Of a DNA stretch of 5,770 nucleotides, positions 5,608 to 5,770 are shown one piece after another. Source of the DNA: JAFEBO01 sp044375915. Lineage in GTDB: Bacteria; Planctomycetota; Phycisphaerae; Phycisphaerales; UBA1924. The notes under the pieces were generated by a model, which was not told where the DNA came from, searched no databases, and worked only from the letters and a program-made list of their open reading frames with translations. Each line of letters opens with the position of its first letter. Position 1 is the stretch's first letter. Location: assembly GCA_044375915.1 (NCBI GenBank), contig JBILLU010000207.1, forward strand, positions 1 to 5,770. Direction: 5' to 3'. The translations under genes and the position numbers were made by a program.

Positions 5608-5633
5608 CGGGGCGCGGACGCCCCCGCTCGCTT
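5608..5633 (-). repeat. REP-like palindromic repeat, right copy (inverted)
   Basis: Read on the minus strand this is AAGCGAGC, then GGGGGCG and CGCCCCG around loop TCCG. It matches the left copy at 24 of 26 positions. On the plus strand a further stem, CCGCTC/GAGCGG with loop GCTTT (5624-5640), overlaps its outer end. The two copies face each other across 82 bp, the arrangement called a REPIN in other bacteria. No RAYT transposase is in the window. Confidence 0.65.
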
Positions 5634-5658
5634 TGAGCGGAAGGAAACCCGTCGCGCC

Positions 5659-5757
5659 ATGAGAATTTTCGTCATGGGCTGCAAGATTGGTCGGCCGGGG
5701 GTGAAGTCTGTCTGTCGGGGAGTTGTGTACCGCCCGACCCGCTCAGGATCTTCATAG
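5659..5757 (+). CDS. Possible 32-codon upstream ORF in the leader of the right-edge gene
   Basis: ATG at 5659 opens a 32-residue frame (beginning MRIFVMGCKIGR) whose TAG at 5755-5757 overlaps the AGGAG of the next gene. A purine run GGAAGGAAA lies about 12 nt before the ATG, rather far for an SD. The peptide is not recognised. The stop/SD overlap would fit translational coupling or a leader peptide, but a frame this short can arise by chance. Confidence 0.2.
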   Translation: MRIFVMGCKIGRPGVKSVCRGVVYRPTRSGSS

Positions 5758-5766
5758 GAGACAGAC
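5706..5766 (+). promoter_or_regulatory. Putative structured 5' leader that can occlude the ribosome site
   Basis: GTCTGTCT (5706-5713) is exactly complementary to AGACAGAC (5759-5766). That second stretch covers the last two bases of the SD and nearly all of the spacer up to the ATG. Directly adjoining is a second stem, GTCGGG (5714-5719) with CCCGAC (5733-5738). The layout would allow translational control, but it matches no riboswitch class I recognise and could be chance. Confidence 0.3.
5756..5760 (+). promoter_or_regulatory. Shine-Dalgarno of the right-edge gene
   Basis: AGGAG stands 7 nt before the ATG at 5768, ideal spacing for translation start. Confidence 0.65.
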
Positions 5767-5767
5767 A

Positions 5768-5770
5768 ATG
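5768..5770 (+). CDS. Start codon of a plus-strand gene continuing beyond the window
   Basis: Only the ATG is inside the window. It is called a gene start because of the well-placed AGGAG and the absence of a competing gene in the preceding 300 bp. The product cannot be inferred. Confidence 0.55.

Noticed and set aside
5463..5768. Minus-strand frame across the repeat element and leader
   Set aside because: It runs through the REPIN-like palindromes and the SD-led start of the right-edge gene. Its translation has no motif.

Overview
The window looks like a chromosomal segment of a GC-rich planctomycete, most likely a Phycisphaerae-type organism. This is inferred from a membrane-anchored Hanks-type Ser/Thr kinase with the juxtamembrane motifs common in that group, kinesin-light-chain-like 42-residue TPR repeats, and gene starts without Shine-Dalgarno (SD) sequences. 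No phylogenetic marker gene is present, so the assignment is tentative.

Layout, left to right. (1) Positions 2-664 (+) are the 3' end of a TPR protein, probably the sensor or scaffold end of another kinase-TPR protein. (2) Positions 727-3300 (+) encode a complete 857-residue Ser/Thr kinase with all catalytic motifs, one transmembrane segment, a coiled coil and a degenerate helical/TPR C-terminal half. (3) Positions 3301-3450 are a convergent intergenic gap with a good intrinsic terminator for the minus strand and a 15-bp palindrome. (4) Positions 3451-4575 (-) encode an FbaB/DhnA-type class I fructose-bisphosphate aldolase with its own SD and a -10 element. (5) Positions 4576-5076 hold no convincing gene. 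They contain a series of perfect hairpins ending in a strong plus-strand intrinsic terminator (5005-5046) with no plus-strand gene to terminate, so an unannotated plus-strand RNA is possible. (6) Positions 5077-5454 (-) encode a small nine-cysteine protein with two CxxC...CxxC zinc-binding units. (7) Positions 5455-5767 hold a REPIN-like pair of inverted palindromic repeats and then a structured 5' leader for a plus-strand gene. Only that gene's start codon (5768-5770), preceded by AGGAG, lies in the window.

The two signalling genes form a tandem and probably belong together as membrane phospho-signalling proteins with TPR interaction surfaces. The aldolase is a housekeeping glycolysis/gluconeogenesis gene in its own unit. 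The zinc protein has no recognisable functional link to its neighbours. The kinase and the zinc protein both have a TARACT hexamer 5-6 nt before the ATG and no SD, which suggests leaderless transcription. The aldolase and the gene at the right edge use SD-led starts. I see no defence system, mobile-element gene, CRISPR array, rRNA or tRNA. The most interesting signals are non-coding: the orphan terminator with its hairpin series, the REPIN-like element and the SD-proximal leader helix.
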